Positions 7,764 through 14,961 are shown, counted from the stretch's first letter. The stretch: 18,500 nucleotides of DNA from DATAEK01 sp036258055 (GCA_036258055.1 DATAEK010000384.1:1-18500); one strand, 5' to 3'. Numbers and translations: made by a program. The notes: generated from the sequence alone by a model not told the origin.

Positions 7764-8566
7764 TATCTCCCCTTGAACTCCGGTTTGCGCTTCTGTAGGT
7801 TCGCCGACAGCCCTTCCCTCGCGTCATCGCTCTGAAACAGCAGCTGTTGGAGCTCGCGTTCGAGGGACAGCCCCTCGAGAAACCCTGACTCCACCCCGGA
7901 CTGTACGGCGCGCTTCATCCGGCCGACGGCCCGACTGGCCTTGTTGGGAGGCGTGAACTGACGGGCGTAGTCCTTCGCCGCGTCCGCGAACGATCGCCCC
8001 TTCAATTCTTCATCTCCCCAGACCTCGTTCACGACACCTAGTGCTTTCGCCTCGTCGAATGGCATCAGCCGTCCCGTCGCCATGAGCTCGATCGCGCGCG
8101 CTTTGCCGACGAGTCGCGCCAGCCGCTGGGTGCCGCCCGTGCCGGGCAACACACCCAATGCCACTTCAGGCAACCCGATCTTGCCGGCGTCTCTCCTGGC
8201 TATGCGGATGTCCGCGGCGAGCGCCACCTCCAGCCCTCCGCCCACGGTGTGGCCGTTCAACGCCGCGATGACCAGCTTCGGCGTCTGCTCGAGCCGCGTC
8301 AGCGTCTCGTTGGCGTGCAGGCAGAAGTAGTACTTGAACTCGGGATCGGCGTCCTTGAGCATCCCGATGTTCGCACCCGCACAGAAGAACTTCTCGCCGG
8401 CGCCGCGCAACACGATGACGTGCACGTCGGGATCCATGCGCGCCGTTAGCACCGCGCTGTCGATCTCCCGCATCATTTCGTATGAATAGGTATTGGCGGG
8501 CGGATCGTTCAGCTCGATCGTGGCGATCCCATCGGCGGCGCTGAAGTTGATCTTCTGATAGAGCAT
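7763..8566 (-). CDS. enoyl-CoA hydratase/isomerase (crotonase family)
   Basis: 267 residues, typical crotonase length. Oxyanion-hole segments FFCAGANIGML (60-70) and GGGLEVALAADI (109-120) are present, as are both hydratase glutamates, Glu113 (GGGLE) and Glu134 (GLPEVALGVLPGTGGTQR), so true hydratase chemistry is likely. In the operon it would isomerise/hydrate 3,4-dehydroadipyl-CoA or 2,3-dehydroadipyl-CoA to 3-hydroxyadipyl-CoA, feeding the dehydrogenase at the operon end. The start is ATG 8566, 15 nt after the boxB stop, with no good Shine-Dalgarno sequence visible. The N-terminal half resembles the first crotonase half of BoxC (CAGANI, GVLPGTGG), so a remote shared origin is plausible but ordinary for the family. 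Confidence 0.92.
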   Translation of the reverse strand: MLYQKINFSAADGIATIELNDPPANTYSYEMMREIDSAVLTARMDPDVHVIVLRGAGEKFFCAGANIGMLKDADPEFKYYFCLHANETLTRLEQTPKLVIAALNGHTVGGGLEVALAADIRIARRDAGKIGLPEVALGVLPGTGGTQRLARLVGKARAIELMATGRLMPFDEAKALGVVNEVWGDEELKGRSFADAAKDYARQFTPPNKASRAVGRMKRAVQSGVESGFLEGLSLERELQQLLFQSDDAREGLSANLQKRKPEFKGR

Positions 8567-8581
8567 GGCCGGCCGGCGCGC

Positions 8582-10000
8582 TCAGGCTTCGGTGCGTACG
8601 TACTCGAAGTTGATCGGCATCCGGTTGATGCCGCGCAGCGGCGGTGCGATGTAGTTCGCGAACTTTCCGGGCTCGTAGACCGGTTCCGCCATGATGCTGA
8701 GCAGGTATTCGCGGTCCGCCGGCGACGGCAGCCATTCGTGCTTGCGGCGTTCCCACTCGACGTCGTTCAGCGGCGCGCCGTGCGGATCGAAATGCAGCGC
8801 CGAAAACATGCCGATACCGCGGTTGAACTTGCGGTCCGGCAGCCGCAGACGATCCGAGAGGCCGTGCCGCTCGAAGATCTTGTTCCATCGTTCCACGCCC
8901 GCCTGGCAATCGCCGACGTACCAGTCGCGCAGCACCTCGTTCATTGCCGTGCGCATCGGAATCGCGCGGCGCTCGAGCCTGCCGTCGGCCGCGACCTCGA
9001 GCTCGTACATCCGCTCGGTCACGGCGTGGTCGTCCCATTTCTCTTCCTGCGCGCGCCCCTTCAGCCCGTTGGCGAAGTACGACGCGGCATTGGTCGAGAT
9101 CTCGTTGCCATGCAGATCGAGGCTCAGGCTGAACCAGAGATTGATGAACTTCTGGACCGTCGGGATGTCGATCCCGCCGAGCCTGCGGACGTCCTCGGAA
9201 AAACCGGCCTCCTTCATCAACTGGCAGGCGCGCTCGATGATCCGGGCAACGCCGGTCTCGCCGACGAACATGTGGTGGGCTTCCTCGGTCAGCATGAACC
9301 GCGTCGTGCGCGACAGCGGATCGAGCGAGCTCTCGGACAGCGACAGCAGCTGCGACTTACCGTCACGATCCGTGAACATCGTGAACATGAAGAAATCCAG
9401 CCAGTTGTCGATCGGCTCGTTGAAGGCGTCGAGGATCCGTGGCTTGTCGCGGTTGCCGCTTTGACGGGCGAGAAGCTCCTCGGCCTCGTCACGGCCGTCG
9501 CGACCGAAGTAGGAGTGCAGCAGGTACACCATCGCCCACAGATGGCGGCCCTCTTCGACGTTCACCTGAAAAAGGTTGCGAAGGTCGTACAGACTCGGGC
9601 AGCGGTTGCCAAGCCACCGCTGCTGCTCGACGCTGGCCGGCTCGGTGTCGCCCTGCGTGACGATCAAGCGACGGAGCTGATTGCGGAATTCTCCCGGCAC
9701 TTCCTGCCAGACCGGCTGGCCGAGGAAATCGCCGAACCCGATTCGTCGATCGTGAACCGGATCCGCGAGGAAGATGCCCCAACGGTACTCCGGCAGCTTG
9801 ACGTACTCGAAATGCGCCCATCCTGAAGGATCGACGCTGACGGCGGTACGCACGTACACCTGGTGGTAGTCCTGGAACCCCTGCGGCCCCATGTCGCGCC
9901 ACCACTGGATGTACTGGGGCTGCCAGTGCTCGAGCGCACGCTGCAGCCGTTTGTTGCTGGAGAGGCCGACGTTATTGGGAATACGTTCGGCTGAAATCAT
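8582..10000 (-). CDS. boxB: benzoyl-CoA 2,3-epoxidase, oxygenase component BoxB
   Basis: Di-iron oxygenase subunit that, with reductase BoxA, epoxidises benzoyl-CoA to 2,3-epoxybenzoyl-CoA in aerobic CoA-dependent benzoate breakdown. 472 residues, the usual BoxB length. Candidate iron ligands: Glu120, Glu150 and His153 (EExxH-type VEEGRH), Asp211, and Glu240 and His243 (TEEAHH); from memory these fall at the same residue numbers as in the Azoarcus enzyme. Long stretches such as NLWFSLSLDLHGNE and the C-terminal RGINRMPINFEYV are also BoxB-like. It lies 13 nt after boxC. No boxA is seen nearby. The active-site framework looks intact; whether the acyl pocket prefers benzoyl-CoA or a substituted one such as 2-aminobenzoyl-CoA cannot be read by eye. 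Confidence 0.95.
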   Translation of the reverse strand: MISAERIPNNVGLSSNKRLQRALEHWQPQYIQWWRDMGPQGFQDYHQVYVRTAVSVDPSGWAHFEYVKLPEYRWGIFLADPVHDRRIGFGDFLGQPVWQEVPGEFRNQLRRLIVTQGDTEPASVEQQRWLGNRCPSLYDLRNLFQVNVEEGRHLWAMVYLLHSYFGRDGRDEAEELLARQSGNRDKPRILDAFNEPIDNWLDFFMFTMFTDRDGKSQLLSLSESSLDPLSRTTRFMLTEEAHHMFVGETGVARIIERACQLMKEAGFSEDVRRLGGIDIPTVQKFINLWFSLSLDLHGNEISTNAASYFANGLKGRAQEEKWDDHAVTERMYELEVAADGRLERRAIPMRTAMNEVLRDWYVGDCQAGVERWNKIFERHGLSDRLRLPDRKFNRGIGMFSALHFDPHGAPLNDVEWERRKHEWLPSPADREYLLSIMAEPVYEPGKFANYIAPPLRGINRMPINFEYVRTEA

Positions 10001-10013
10001 GGTGATTAGACTT

Positions 10014-11681
10014 TCACGTTCTATGGAAATCGAACTCGGGCCGTGACTGTGAGCCGTACGCGGTCAGCGCGCCTTTGTCGCCGACCGCATTCGGGCGTTG
10101 GAATATCCAGTTCTGCCACGCCGTCAGGCGGCCGAAGATCTTGGTTTCCATCGTTTCAGGACCGGGGAACCGCAGGTTGGCTTCCATTCCCGTGAGCGCA
10201 TCCGGCGACAGCGCCGCACGCGCTTCGATGGCCAGGCGCACTTCATCTTCCCAGTCGAGCTCGTCGGGAGCGAACGAAACAAGTCCCGATTCGAGCGCGT
10301 CCGCCGCCTCGATCGCTTGTCCTTGTCGAGCAAGGACAGTGGCAACGCGATCCGGGTCGCCGAGGAACCGGGTCTGGAGACGCGTCAGCCCGTTGCTCAT
10401 CGGCAACGGTCCTCCGTTCATGCCCGACACCGCGATCGTATTCGGCTGTTCCGGATCGTCGAGCATGTACGACCGATCGGCAGCCAGCGCCAGCTCGAAG
10501 AGCGTGCCCCCAAAGCAGCTGCCCGGCTCGATCAGCGCGAAAAAGCTGCGGGAGGTGAGGTCCATGCGCTTCAACGTCCGCTTGATGAACTGGATGATCT
10601 CACGTCCCAGCCAATGATCCTGGTGCTCGAGCAGCAGGTCATCGACCGCCAGGACCGCCTGCGGGTCCCCGGCAGTCCGAACGACGACGGTTCCGATGAG
10701 AGCTTCGTTCACTCGAAGCCGCAGCAAGGCATCATCGAGTTCGCGAAACGCGCGCAGCGCCCAGAAGCCGTCACCTGCTTTCAGCAGCTCGTCCGCGCTC
10801 GCGGGCTGTGGACCCTCCGGCCCCTTCACGACCAGCGTTGCCACGCGCTTCTCGCGGTCGATTTCCAGGGTCACGTGCGAGTAGCGCACCGCGTCGTCTG
10901 ACACGTCGGGATTGAGAGGTCCGAGCGTGACGCCTGGCCCCGACGCCGGGCGATCCGATGCGGCGGCGAGCTCCGTCGCGCGTGCAGAAACCCGATCCTT
11001 GAATTGACTGGTTGGGTAGACGGCGTCCACCAGCCGCCATTCGACAGCCCGCCGGCCTTTGATGCCTTCCGCCACCGTACCGAAGAAGTCAGCAAGGTCG
11101 CGGCGAACCTTTCGTTTGTCGACAACCCGGGTCAGGCCACCCGTGCCCGGCAGCACGCCCAGCAACGGCGTCTCGGGCAGGCTCACCGCCGAATTACCGT
11201 CATCGACCAGAAAGATCTCGTCGCACGCGAGCGCGAGCTCGTAGCCACCGCCGGCGCAGATACCGTTCAGCGCGGCGAGAAACTTGATCCCGGAGTGCTC
11301 GCTCGCGTCTTCGATCGCGAGCCGTGTCTCGTTCGTGAATTTGCAGAAGTTGACTTTCCAGGCGTGACTGGAACCGCGCAACATGAAGATATTGGCACCC
11401 GCGCAGAACACCCGCTCCTTCAGGCTGGCGATGACGACTGCGTGGACCTCGGGATGCTCGAAGCGGATCCGCTGCACGGCATCGGCGAGCTCGATGTCCA
11501 CGCCGAGATCGTAGGAGTTCAGCTTCAAGCGGTAGTCCGACGAGAGGCCCGCGTCCTCCTGAACGTCCATCGACAGCGTGGCAACCGGGCCGTCGAACGC
11601 AAGCTTCCAGTGCTTGTATCGGTCCGGGCTGGTTTCGAACAGGACCTGCGGCTGCTGAGCGGATTTCGTGACGGTTCCCAT
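10014..11681 (-). CDS. boxC: 2,3-epoxybenzoyl-CoA dihydrolase BoxC
   Basis: Non-oxygenolytic ring opening: hydrolyses 2,3-epoxybenzoyl-CoA to 3,4-didehydroadipyl-CoA semialdehyde and formate. 555 residues from ATG 11681, the usual BoxC size. Two crotonase-like halves are visible: the first with VFCAGANIFML, GICAGGGYELALACDEIFLVDD and LGVLPGTGGLTR; the second with IEPGSCFGGTLFELALAADRSYM. The C-terminus KIFGRLTAWQNWIFQRPNA is typical of BoxC. The frame is open 20 codons further upstream, but that would include the -35 and -10 boxes, so ATG 11681 is preferred; the -10 is 7 nt before it, implying a leaderless mRNA. First gene of the box operon, divergent from a LysR gene. Confidence 0.95.
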   Translation of the reverse strand: MGTVTKSAQQPQVLFETSPDRYKHWKLAFDGPVATLSMDVQEDAGLSSDYRLKLNSYDLGVDIELADAVQRIRFEHPEVHAVVIASLKERVFCAGANIFMLRGSSHAWKVNFCKFTNETRLAIEDASEHSGIKFLAALNGICAGGGYELALACDEIFLVDDGNSAVSLPETPLLGVLPGTGGLTRVVDKRKVRRDLADFFGTVAEGIKGRRAVEWRLVDAVYPTSQFKDRVSARATELAAASDRPASGPGVTLGPLNPDVSDDAVRYSHVTLEIDREKRVATLVVKGPEGPQPASADELLKAGDGFWALRAFRELDDALLRLRVNEALIGTVVVRTAGDPQAVLAVDDLLLEHQDHWLGREIIQFIKRTLKRMDLTSRSFFALIEPGSCFGGTLFELALAADRSYMLDDPEQPNTIAVSGMNGGPLPMSNGLTRLQTRFLGDPDRVATVLARQGQAIEAADALESGLVSFAPDELDWEDEVRLAIEARAALSPDALTGMEANLRFPGPETMETKIFGRLTAWQNWIFQRPNAVGDKGALTAYGSQSRPEFDFHRT

Positions 11682-11688
11682 CCCGGCA

Positions 11689-11717
11689 AGCGTACCCGTG
11701 GGTCCCGGCAGTGTCAA
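11689..11717 (-). promoter_or_regulatory. boxC operon promoter (sigma-70 type, leaderless)
   Basis: The minus strand carries a perfect -35 TTGACA (11717-11712), a 17-nt spacer, and TACGCT as a weak -10 (11694-11689). The -10 ends 7 nt before the boxC ATG, so transcription would begin at or next to the start codon. A perfect -35 with a poor -10 fits an activator-dependent promoter. Confidence 0.6.
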
Positions 11718-11760
11718 GGCACTATAGTTCAACGCAAGCATTGTTTAGGCAATATAGTGC
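11718..11760. promoter_or_regulatory. operator region between boxC and lysR
   Basis: GGCACTATAGT (11718-11728) and GGCAATATAGT (11748-11758) form a direct repeat 30 bp apart, and GCACTATA (11719-11726) with TATAGTGC (11753-11760) forms a perfect 8-bp dyad. Between them lies the partial palindrome CAACGCAAGCATTG (11730-11743). The dyad centre is about 58 bp upstream of the predicted boxC start, the usual place for a LysR-type activator. Assignment to LysR or BoxR is inference. Confidence 0.5.
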
Positions 11761-11829
11761 GCCTTCAGGTGCGTTCGTGCAGGGTGACCGCCCTTGAGTT
11801 TCCGGTCAGCAGCCATCAGACTTTCGGTC

Positions 11830-12753
11830 ATGGATTTGCGGCAGCTCGACATCGTGCGTGTCGTCGCCGACACCGGATCGTTTACGGCGGCGGCGCGGCA
11901 GCTGCACGTGTCACAGTCGGCGGTCAGCCGCCAGATTCTCCTGCTCGAAGAGGAGCTCCACGAGCCGCTGTTCCTGCGTCTCGGCCGGCGCGTCCGTCTC
12001 ACGCCGGCGGGCGAGACGCTGCTGCAGTTGAGCCGAAGGGTACTCGCCGACGTTCGCGAGACGACCAGCGCCATCGCGGAGCATCAAAAGAAGCTGACCG
12101 GCACGATTCATCTTGCCGGCGGCATGACCGTCTGTCTTCACGTCTTTCCGTCACTGTTGAAGGAATATCGGCGGCGGCATCCAGCTGTCGACGTGAAGCT
12201 GACGACGGGTGGCACGCCGCACCTGCTGGAGCGCCTGCGGGCGGGGGCCGTGGACGTCGCGCTACTGACGCTACCGGTGGAGGGCGCGGATCTGACCCAG
12301 ACGCCGGTGATGAAGGAAGAGCTGTTGCTGGTCACGCACGCCGCGCATCCGCTCGCCCGCCGGCGGCGGATTCAGCCGCGCGACCTCGACGGTCAGCCCT
12401 GTGTGCTGTTCGAGCACGGATCGAGCACACGACGGGTCATCGACGAGATGTTCGCCCGTGAGCAGGTCCGCCCGCGCATCGTGATGGAAACGGAGAACGT
12501 GGAAATCCTGAAAGCGCTCGTCGCGATCGGAATGGGGATGACGATCATCCCCTACCAGGCAGTCCAGCGCGAGCTACGCACCGGCCAACTCCGCTGCGCA
12601 CGGCTCGAGAAAGTCTCGATGGTTCGTGAAACAGGATGGGTCTACGTGCGATCGCCGCGCGTACCGCGCCTGGTCCAGCAGATGTTCGAGGCCCTCGATC
12701 GCACGCTGCCGCGACTGAGGCTGACGCCGCCCAGGGCGCTCAAACGGATCTAG
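11830..12753 (+). CDS. LysR-family transcriptional regulator
   Basis: 307 residues. The N-terminal winged helix-turn-helix is clear: MDLRQLDIVRVV, SFTAAARQLHVSQSAVSRQI, LEEELHEPLFLRLGRRVRLTPAG. A periplasmic-binding-protein-like effector domain follows from about residue 90 to 300 (GGMTVCLHVFPSLLKEYRRRHP, LVAIGMGMTIIPYQAV). It is transcribed divergently from boxC with about 150 bp between the two start codons, so it probably controls the box operon and itself. ATG 11830 is chosen because the protein then begins as LysR proteins usually do; a TTG at 11794 with AGGGTGA upstream would add 12 residues. The effector is unknown; an aromatic acid or its CoA thioester is likely from context. Confidence 0.93.
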   Translation: MDLRQLDIVRVVADTGSFTAAARQLHVSQSAVSRQILLLEEELHEPLFLRLGRRVRLTPAGETLLQLSRRVLADVRETTSAIAEHQKKLTGTIHLAGGMTVCLHVFPSLLKEYRRRHPAVDVKLTTGGTPHLLERLRAGAVDVALLTLPVEGADLTQTPVMKEELLLVTHAAHPLARRRRIQPRDLDGQPCVLFEHGSSTRRVIDEMFAREQVRPRIVMETENVEILKALVAIGMGMTIIPYQAVQRELRTGQLRCARLEKVSMVRETGWVYVRSPRVPRLVQQMFEALDRTLPRLRLTPPRALKRI

Positions 12754-12802
12754 AGTTCCCGGTTCTCAGTTCTCGGTTCTCGGTTCGCAGTTCTGAGTTC
12801 TC
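12754..12802. repeat. seven tandem copies of a 7-bp repeat
   Basis: Seven consecutive heptamers of the form RGTTCYC (AGTTCCC, GGTTCTC, AGTTCTC, GGTTCTC, GGTTCGC, AGTTCTG, AGTTCTC) begin directly after the LysR stop codon. The remaining ~70 bp up to 12876 shows no further structure. No hairpin with a T-run is visible, so this is not an obvious terminator. Confidence 0.85.
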
Positions 12803-12876
12803 GGGGAGGGACTTGCTTCTCTTCACCCGTCTGGACCGAGAACCTCGACAACCGTCGAACTTGGAACGACAACCAA

Positions 12877-13089
12877 CTAGTACTCGTCGTCTCCCCACCA
12901 ATTGTCGGCCGTGGCCGCCGAGGGACGGTCGAAGTGCCGAGGCGCCGCGGCGGGCGCCGCCAGGCGCTCGCGAATCTGCTCGAGCAGCCAGCCGATTGCG
13001 TCGGGCTCAGCCGTACGCAACGCGCGCCAGTCGGATTCCGGCAGAACAATCGTGAGGGTCCGGGTCATGGTGGTATCGACGCTCATCAT
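12877..13089 (-). CDS. small hypothetical protein, possible antitoxin-like
   Basis: 70 residues from ATG 13089 (ATG 13086 or 13068 also possible). It begins with a short beta-strand-like segment, TRTLTIVLPESDW, then a helix-rich stretch (IGWLLEQIRERLA), a proline/alanine linker and an acidic, aromatic C-terminus ending NWWGDDEY. This layout (N-terminal DNA-binding-sized module plus acidic tail) recalls small ribbon-helix-helix or VapB-like antitoxins, but no toxin gene is adjacent: downstream is only the repeat tract and the convergent LysR end. A possible promoter, GCGACA-N17-TAACAT (13126-13098), lies 8 nt before the start. It diverges from the boxR-type gene. Function unknown. Confidence 0.55.
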   Translation of the reverse strand: MMSVDTTMTRTLTIVLPESDWRALRTAEPDAIGWLLEQIRERLAAPAAAPRHFDRPSAATADNWWGDDEY

Positions 13090-13138
13090 GGCTCTGCATG
13101 TTACGAAGGTCAGCCATGCGTGTCGCGCATAACTTTCG

Positions 13139-13197
13139 CATGCCTGCGATGCAAGAACGAGATGGTTCAGGCATCCGCCATGCGCATTGCAGGCATG
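13139..13197. promoter_or_regulatory. inverted repeat upstream of boxR-type gene, candidate operator
   Basis: CATGCCTGCGATGC (13139-13152) and GCATTGCAGGCATG (13184-13197) form a 14-bp inverted repeat with one mismatch and a 31-nt spacer. Each arm contains the 9-mer YGCARGCAT (minus strand in arm 1, plus strand in arm 2), which also occurs as CGCAAGCAT at 11733-11741 in the boxC operator region. It sits in the 209-bp gap between the small gene and boxR. The gap also contains several TGCA tetramers, a core that, as I recall, occurs in operators of the related BzdR regulator. Confidence 0.45.
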
Positions 13198-13279
13198 AGC
13201 CGGCCGGATGGGAATTCGGGCAGCGGCGCCTCCGTGCGATGGCGCAGTATGTTGCCAGGGGCGGCGAGGCGATGGGTCA

Positions 13280-13285
13280 TATAAT
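13280..13285 (+). promoter_or_regulatory. consensus -10 box for the boxR-type gene
   Basis: A perfect TATAAT ends 13 nt before ATG 13299, predicting a start about 7 nt before the codon and an almost leaderless transcript. No -35 at 17 nt is convincing (TTGCCA at 13252-13257 is 22 nt away). It supports ATG 13299 over more upstream starts. Confidence 0.45.
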
Positions 13286-13298
13286 TCACCTACGGACC

Positions 13299-14039
13299 AT
13301 GGCGGACATCCTTCGGTCACTCGGTCAGCGCGCGCGAGCCCGGCGGCTCGAGGCCGGCTGGACGCTGCGCGAGATCGCGGAACGCTCCGGCGTCTCCCCT
13401 CGCTTCCTGGTGCAGCTCGAGAGCGGACGCGGCAACATTTCCGTCAAGCGGCTGGCTGATGTCGCGACCGCGCTCGGCACGACTCCCGCCGCTCTCCTGA
13501 CCGCGTCGGAACCGCAGGCGCCGCAGGTCGTCGCGCTCCTTGGCCTGCGCGGCGCCGGAAAGACGACGGTCGGCCGGCGGCTCGCCAAGCGTCGCCGGGT
13601 TTCGTTCGTCGAGCTCGATCAACGGATCGAGCAGGCGGCGGACCTCAGCCTCGCTGAGATGTTCACCCTGCACGGCGAGGACTACTACCGGCGGATCGAG
13701 CGCGAGGTGCTCGAACAGGTGCTGCACGAACGCCGACCGATGGTGCTGGCCACCGGCGGCGGCCTCGTGACCTCACCCGAGACCTTCGCGCTTCTTCGCC
13801 GGTCCGCCACGACGATCTGGCTTCGCGCGCGGCCCGAGGATCACTGGAATCGGGTCGTCCGCCAGGGAGATCGCCGGCCGATGGCCGATCATCCGCAGGC
13901 CATGGCGGACCTGCGCGCACTCCTCGCGCAGCGGGAGCCACTCTACGCGGCCGCCGCTCTCACCATCGAGACGACCCACGTCTCAACCGCCAAGGTCGTC
14001 GAGGCCATCGAAACGGCACTGGGCGGATCGGCGGCTTAG
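13299..14039 (+). CDS. boxR: BoxR-type regulator: XRE helix-turn-helix fused to a shikimate-kinase-like domain
   Basis: 246 residues. Residues ~5-67 are an XRE-type helix-turn-helix (LRSLGQRARARRLEAG, LREIAERSGVSPRFLVQLESG). A short linker leads to a shikimate-kinase fold: Walker A GLRGAGKT at 82-89, ELDQRIE (105-111), GEDYYRRIE (126-134), ATGGGLV (151-157), RQGDRRP (188-194) and QREPLY (211-216). This is the BoxR/BzdR architecture, in which the kinase-like domain senses benzoyl-CoA and the protein represses box genes. Nucleotide- and shikimate-site residues are largely kept, so residual ATP binding cannot be excluded. The frame stays open to 13098, but the TATAAT at 13280 favours ATG 13299; ATG 13272 is the alternative. 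It converges on pheA, overlapping by 4 nt. Confidence 0.88.
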   Translation: MADILRSLGQRARARRLEAGWTLREIAERSGVSPRFLVQLESGRGNISVKRLADVATALGTTPAALLTASEPQAPQVVALLGLRGAGKTTVGRRLAKRRRVSFVELDQRIEQAADLSLAEMFTLHGEDYYRRIEREVLEQVLHERRPMVLATGGGLVTSPETFALLRRSATTIWLRARPEDHWNRVVRQGDRRPMADHPQAMADLRALLAQREPLYAAAALTIETTHVSTAKVVEAIETALGGSAA

Positions 14040-14878
14040 GCCGGCGCCGCTTTCGCCGGCGCGGTTCCACGCCAGCCGGGATATGACCCGAGCGTCTTCA
14101 CCCACCGTGCAGATTCCGCCAGGTGCACGATTGCGCGGCCGCAGCGCAGATCGTCACGTCCGATTGAGAGATCGGCGTAGAACAAGTACTCCCACGGCAC
14201 GCCGCGCGCCGGCCGCGACTCGAGCTTGGTCAGATCGATGTCACGGAGGGCGAAGACGCTGAGCGCCTTGAACAGCGCCCCCGGTGCGTTGTAGAGCGCG
14301 AACGCGAGCGTCGTCTTATCGGGTACCCCGAGGCTGTGCGGCTCACGCGCGACGAGAATGAATCGGGTGATGTTGTCCGCGAAGTCCTGAATTCCTGACT
14401 GCAGAATCTCCAGGCCGAAGACTTCGGCCGCGCGGGCGGAGGCAATCGCTGCGGTATCCCGCAGTCCGCCCTCTCGAATCAGCTTCGCGCTGCCGGCAGT
14501 GTCGTAGGTCGCGACCATCTCCACGTCGGGAAGCGACCTGATGTAGCGTTCGCATTGTGCGAGCCCCTGCGGATGCGAGAAGATGCGACGGATCGCGCGC
14601 ATCTGTGTTCCCGGTAGCGCGAGCAGGTTGTGGACGACCGGCAGCTCCGTCTCGCCGACAATCGGGAGATCGTGTTCGAGCAGCAGGTCGTAGTTGCGGT
14701 GGATGCTACCGCCGACCGAGTTCTCGATCGGCAGGATGCCATGCGAGACGCGGCCCTGGCGTACGGCATCGAAAACGTCTTCGAACCGCTCGAGCGGCAT
14801 GGTTTCCGCCTCCGGCCATGCCCGCTGCGCGGCCGCCTCGCTGTAGGCCCCGACGGTTCCCTGAAACGCGATGCGCAT
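14036..14878 (-). CDS. pheA: prephenate dehydratase
   Basis: Converts prephenate to phenylpyruvate, the committed step to phenylalanine. 280 residues: catalytic domain ~1-180 (AFQGTVGAYSE, LPIENSVGGSIHRNYDLL at 49-66, NITRF at 169-173 with the essential Thr-Arg-Phe) and a C-terminal ACT domain with the phenylalanine-binding motifs GALF (200-203) and ESRP (220-223), so feedback inhibition by phenylalanine is expected. There is no chorismate mutase domain, unlike enterobacterial PheA. ATG 14878 has GGGGAG 7 nt upstream. Immediately before it lies a 13-bp hairpin with a T-rich tract and a phenylalanine-rich leader peptide, so transcription attenuation is probable. It overlaps the convergent boxR gene at the stop codons. 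Confidence 0.95.
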   Translation of the reverse strand: MRIAFQGTVGAYSEAAAQRAWPEAETMPLERFEDVFDAVRQGRVSHGILPIENSVGGSIHRNYDLLLEHDLPIVGETELPVVHNLLALPGTQMRAIRRIFSHPQGLAQCERYIRSLPDVEMVATYDTAGSAKLIREGGLRDTAAIASARAAEVFGLEILQSGIQDFADNITRFILVAREPHSLGVPDKTTLAFALYNAPGALFKALSVFALRDIDLTKLESRPARGVPWEYLFYADLSIGRDDLRCGRAIVHLAESARWVKTLGSYPGWRGTAPAKAAPA

Positions 14879-14890
14879 GTCGATCTCCCC

Positions 14891-14931
14891 AAAAGCAAAA
14901 CGGCCATCACCCTGGTGCGGGTGATGGCCGT
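14891..14931 (-). terminator. attenuator terminator of pheA
   Basis: On the minus strand a perfect 13-bp stem (ACGGCCATCACCC / GGGTGATGGCCGT) with a 6-nt loop (GCACCA) is followed by TTTTGCTTTT, the first T closing the stem. It ends about 13 nt before the pheA start codon and about 30 nt after the leader-peptide stop. A stretch GGCGGGT at the leader stop codon can pair with ACCCGC in the stem/loop, a possible antiterminator. RNA folding would be needed to settle the alternatives. Confidence 0.85.
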
Positions 14932-14961
14932 GAAAAGGTCCCGATGCGAACCGGTCCGGAT

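Noticed and set aside
6345..7835. Long plus-strand open frame (496 codons)
   Set aside because: Exact antisense of the aldehyde dehydrogenase gene; no recognisable domain.
8738..9826. Plus-strand open frame (362 codons)
   Set aside because: Antisense of boxB; composition typical of a shadow frame.
11004..12461. Plus-strand open frame (485 codons) spanning boxC and lysR
   Set aside because: Runs antisense to boxC and out of frame through lysR; no domain and no plausible start.
13098..13298. N-terminal extension of the boxR-type protein
   Set aside because: The extra 67 residues show no conservation, and the stretch contains the inverted repeat and the TATAAT box, so it is probably regulatory DNA.
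14891..14931. Hairpin read as a simple terminator of the UPF0173 gene
   Set aside because: It lies 150 bp past that gene's stop, directly before the pheA ribosome-binding site and after a Phe-rich leader with its own promoter, so an attenuator explains it better.
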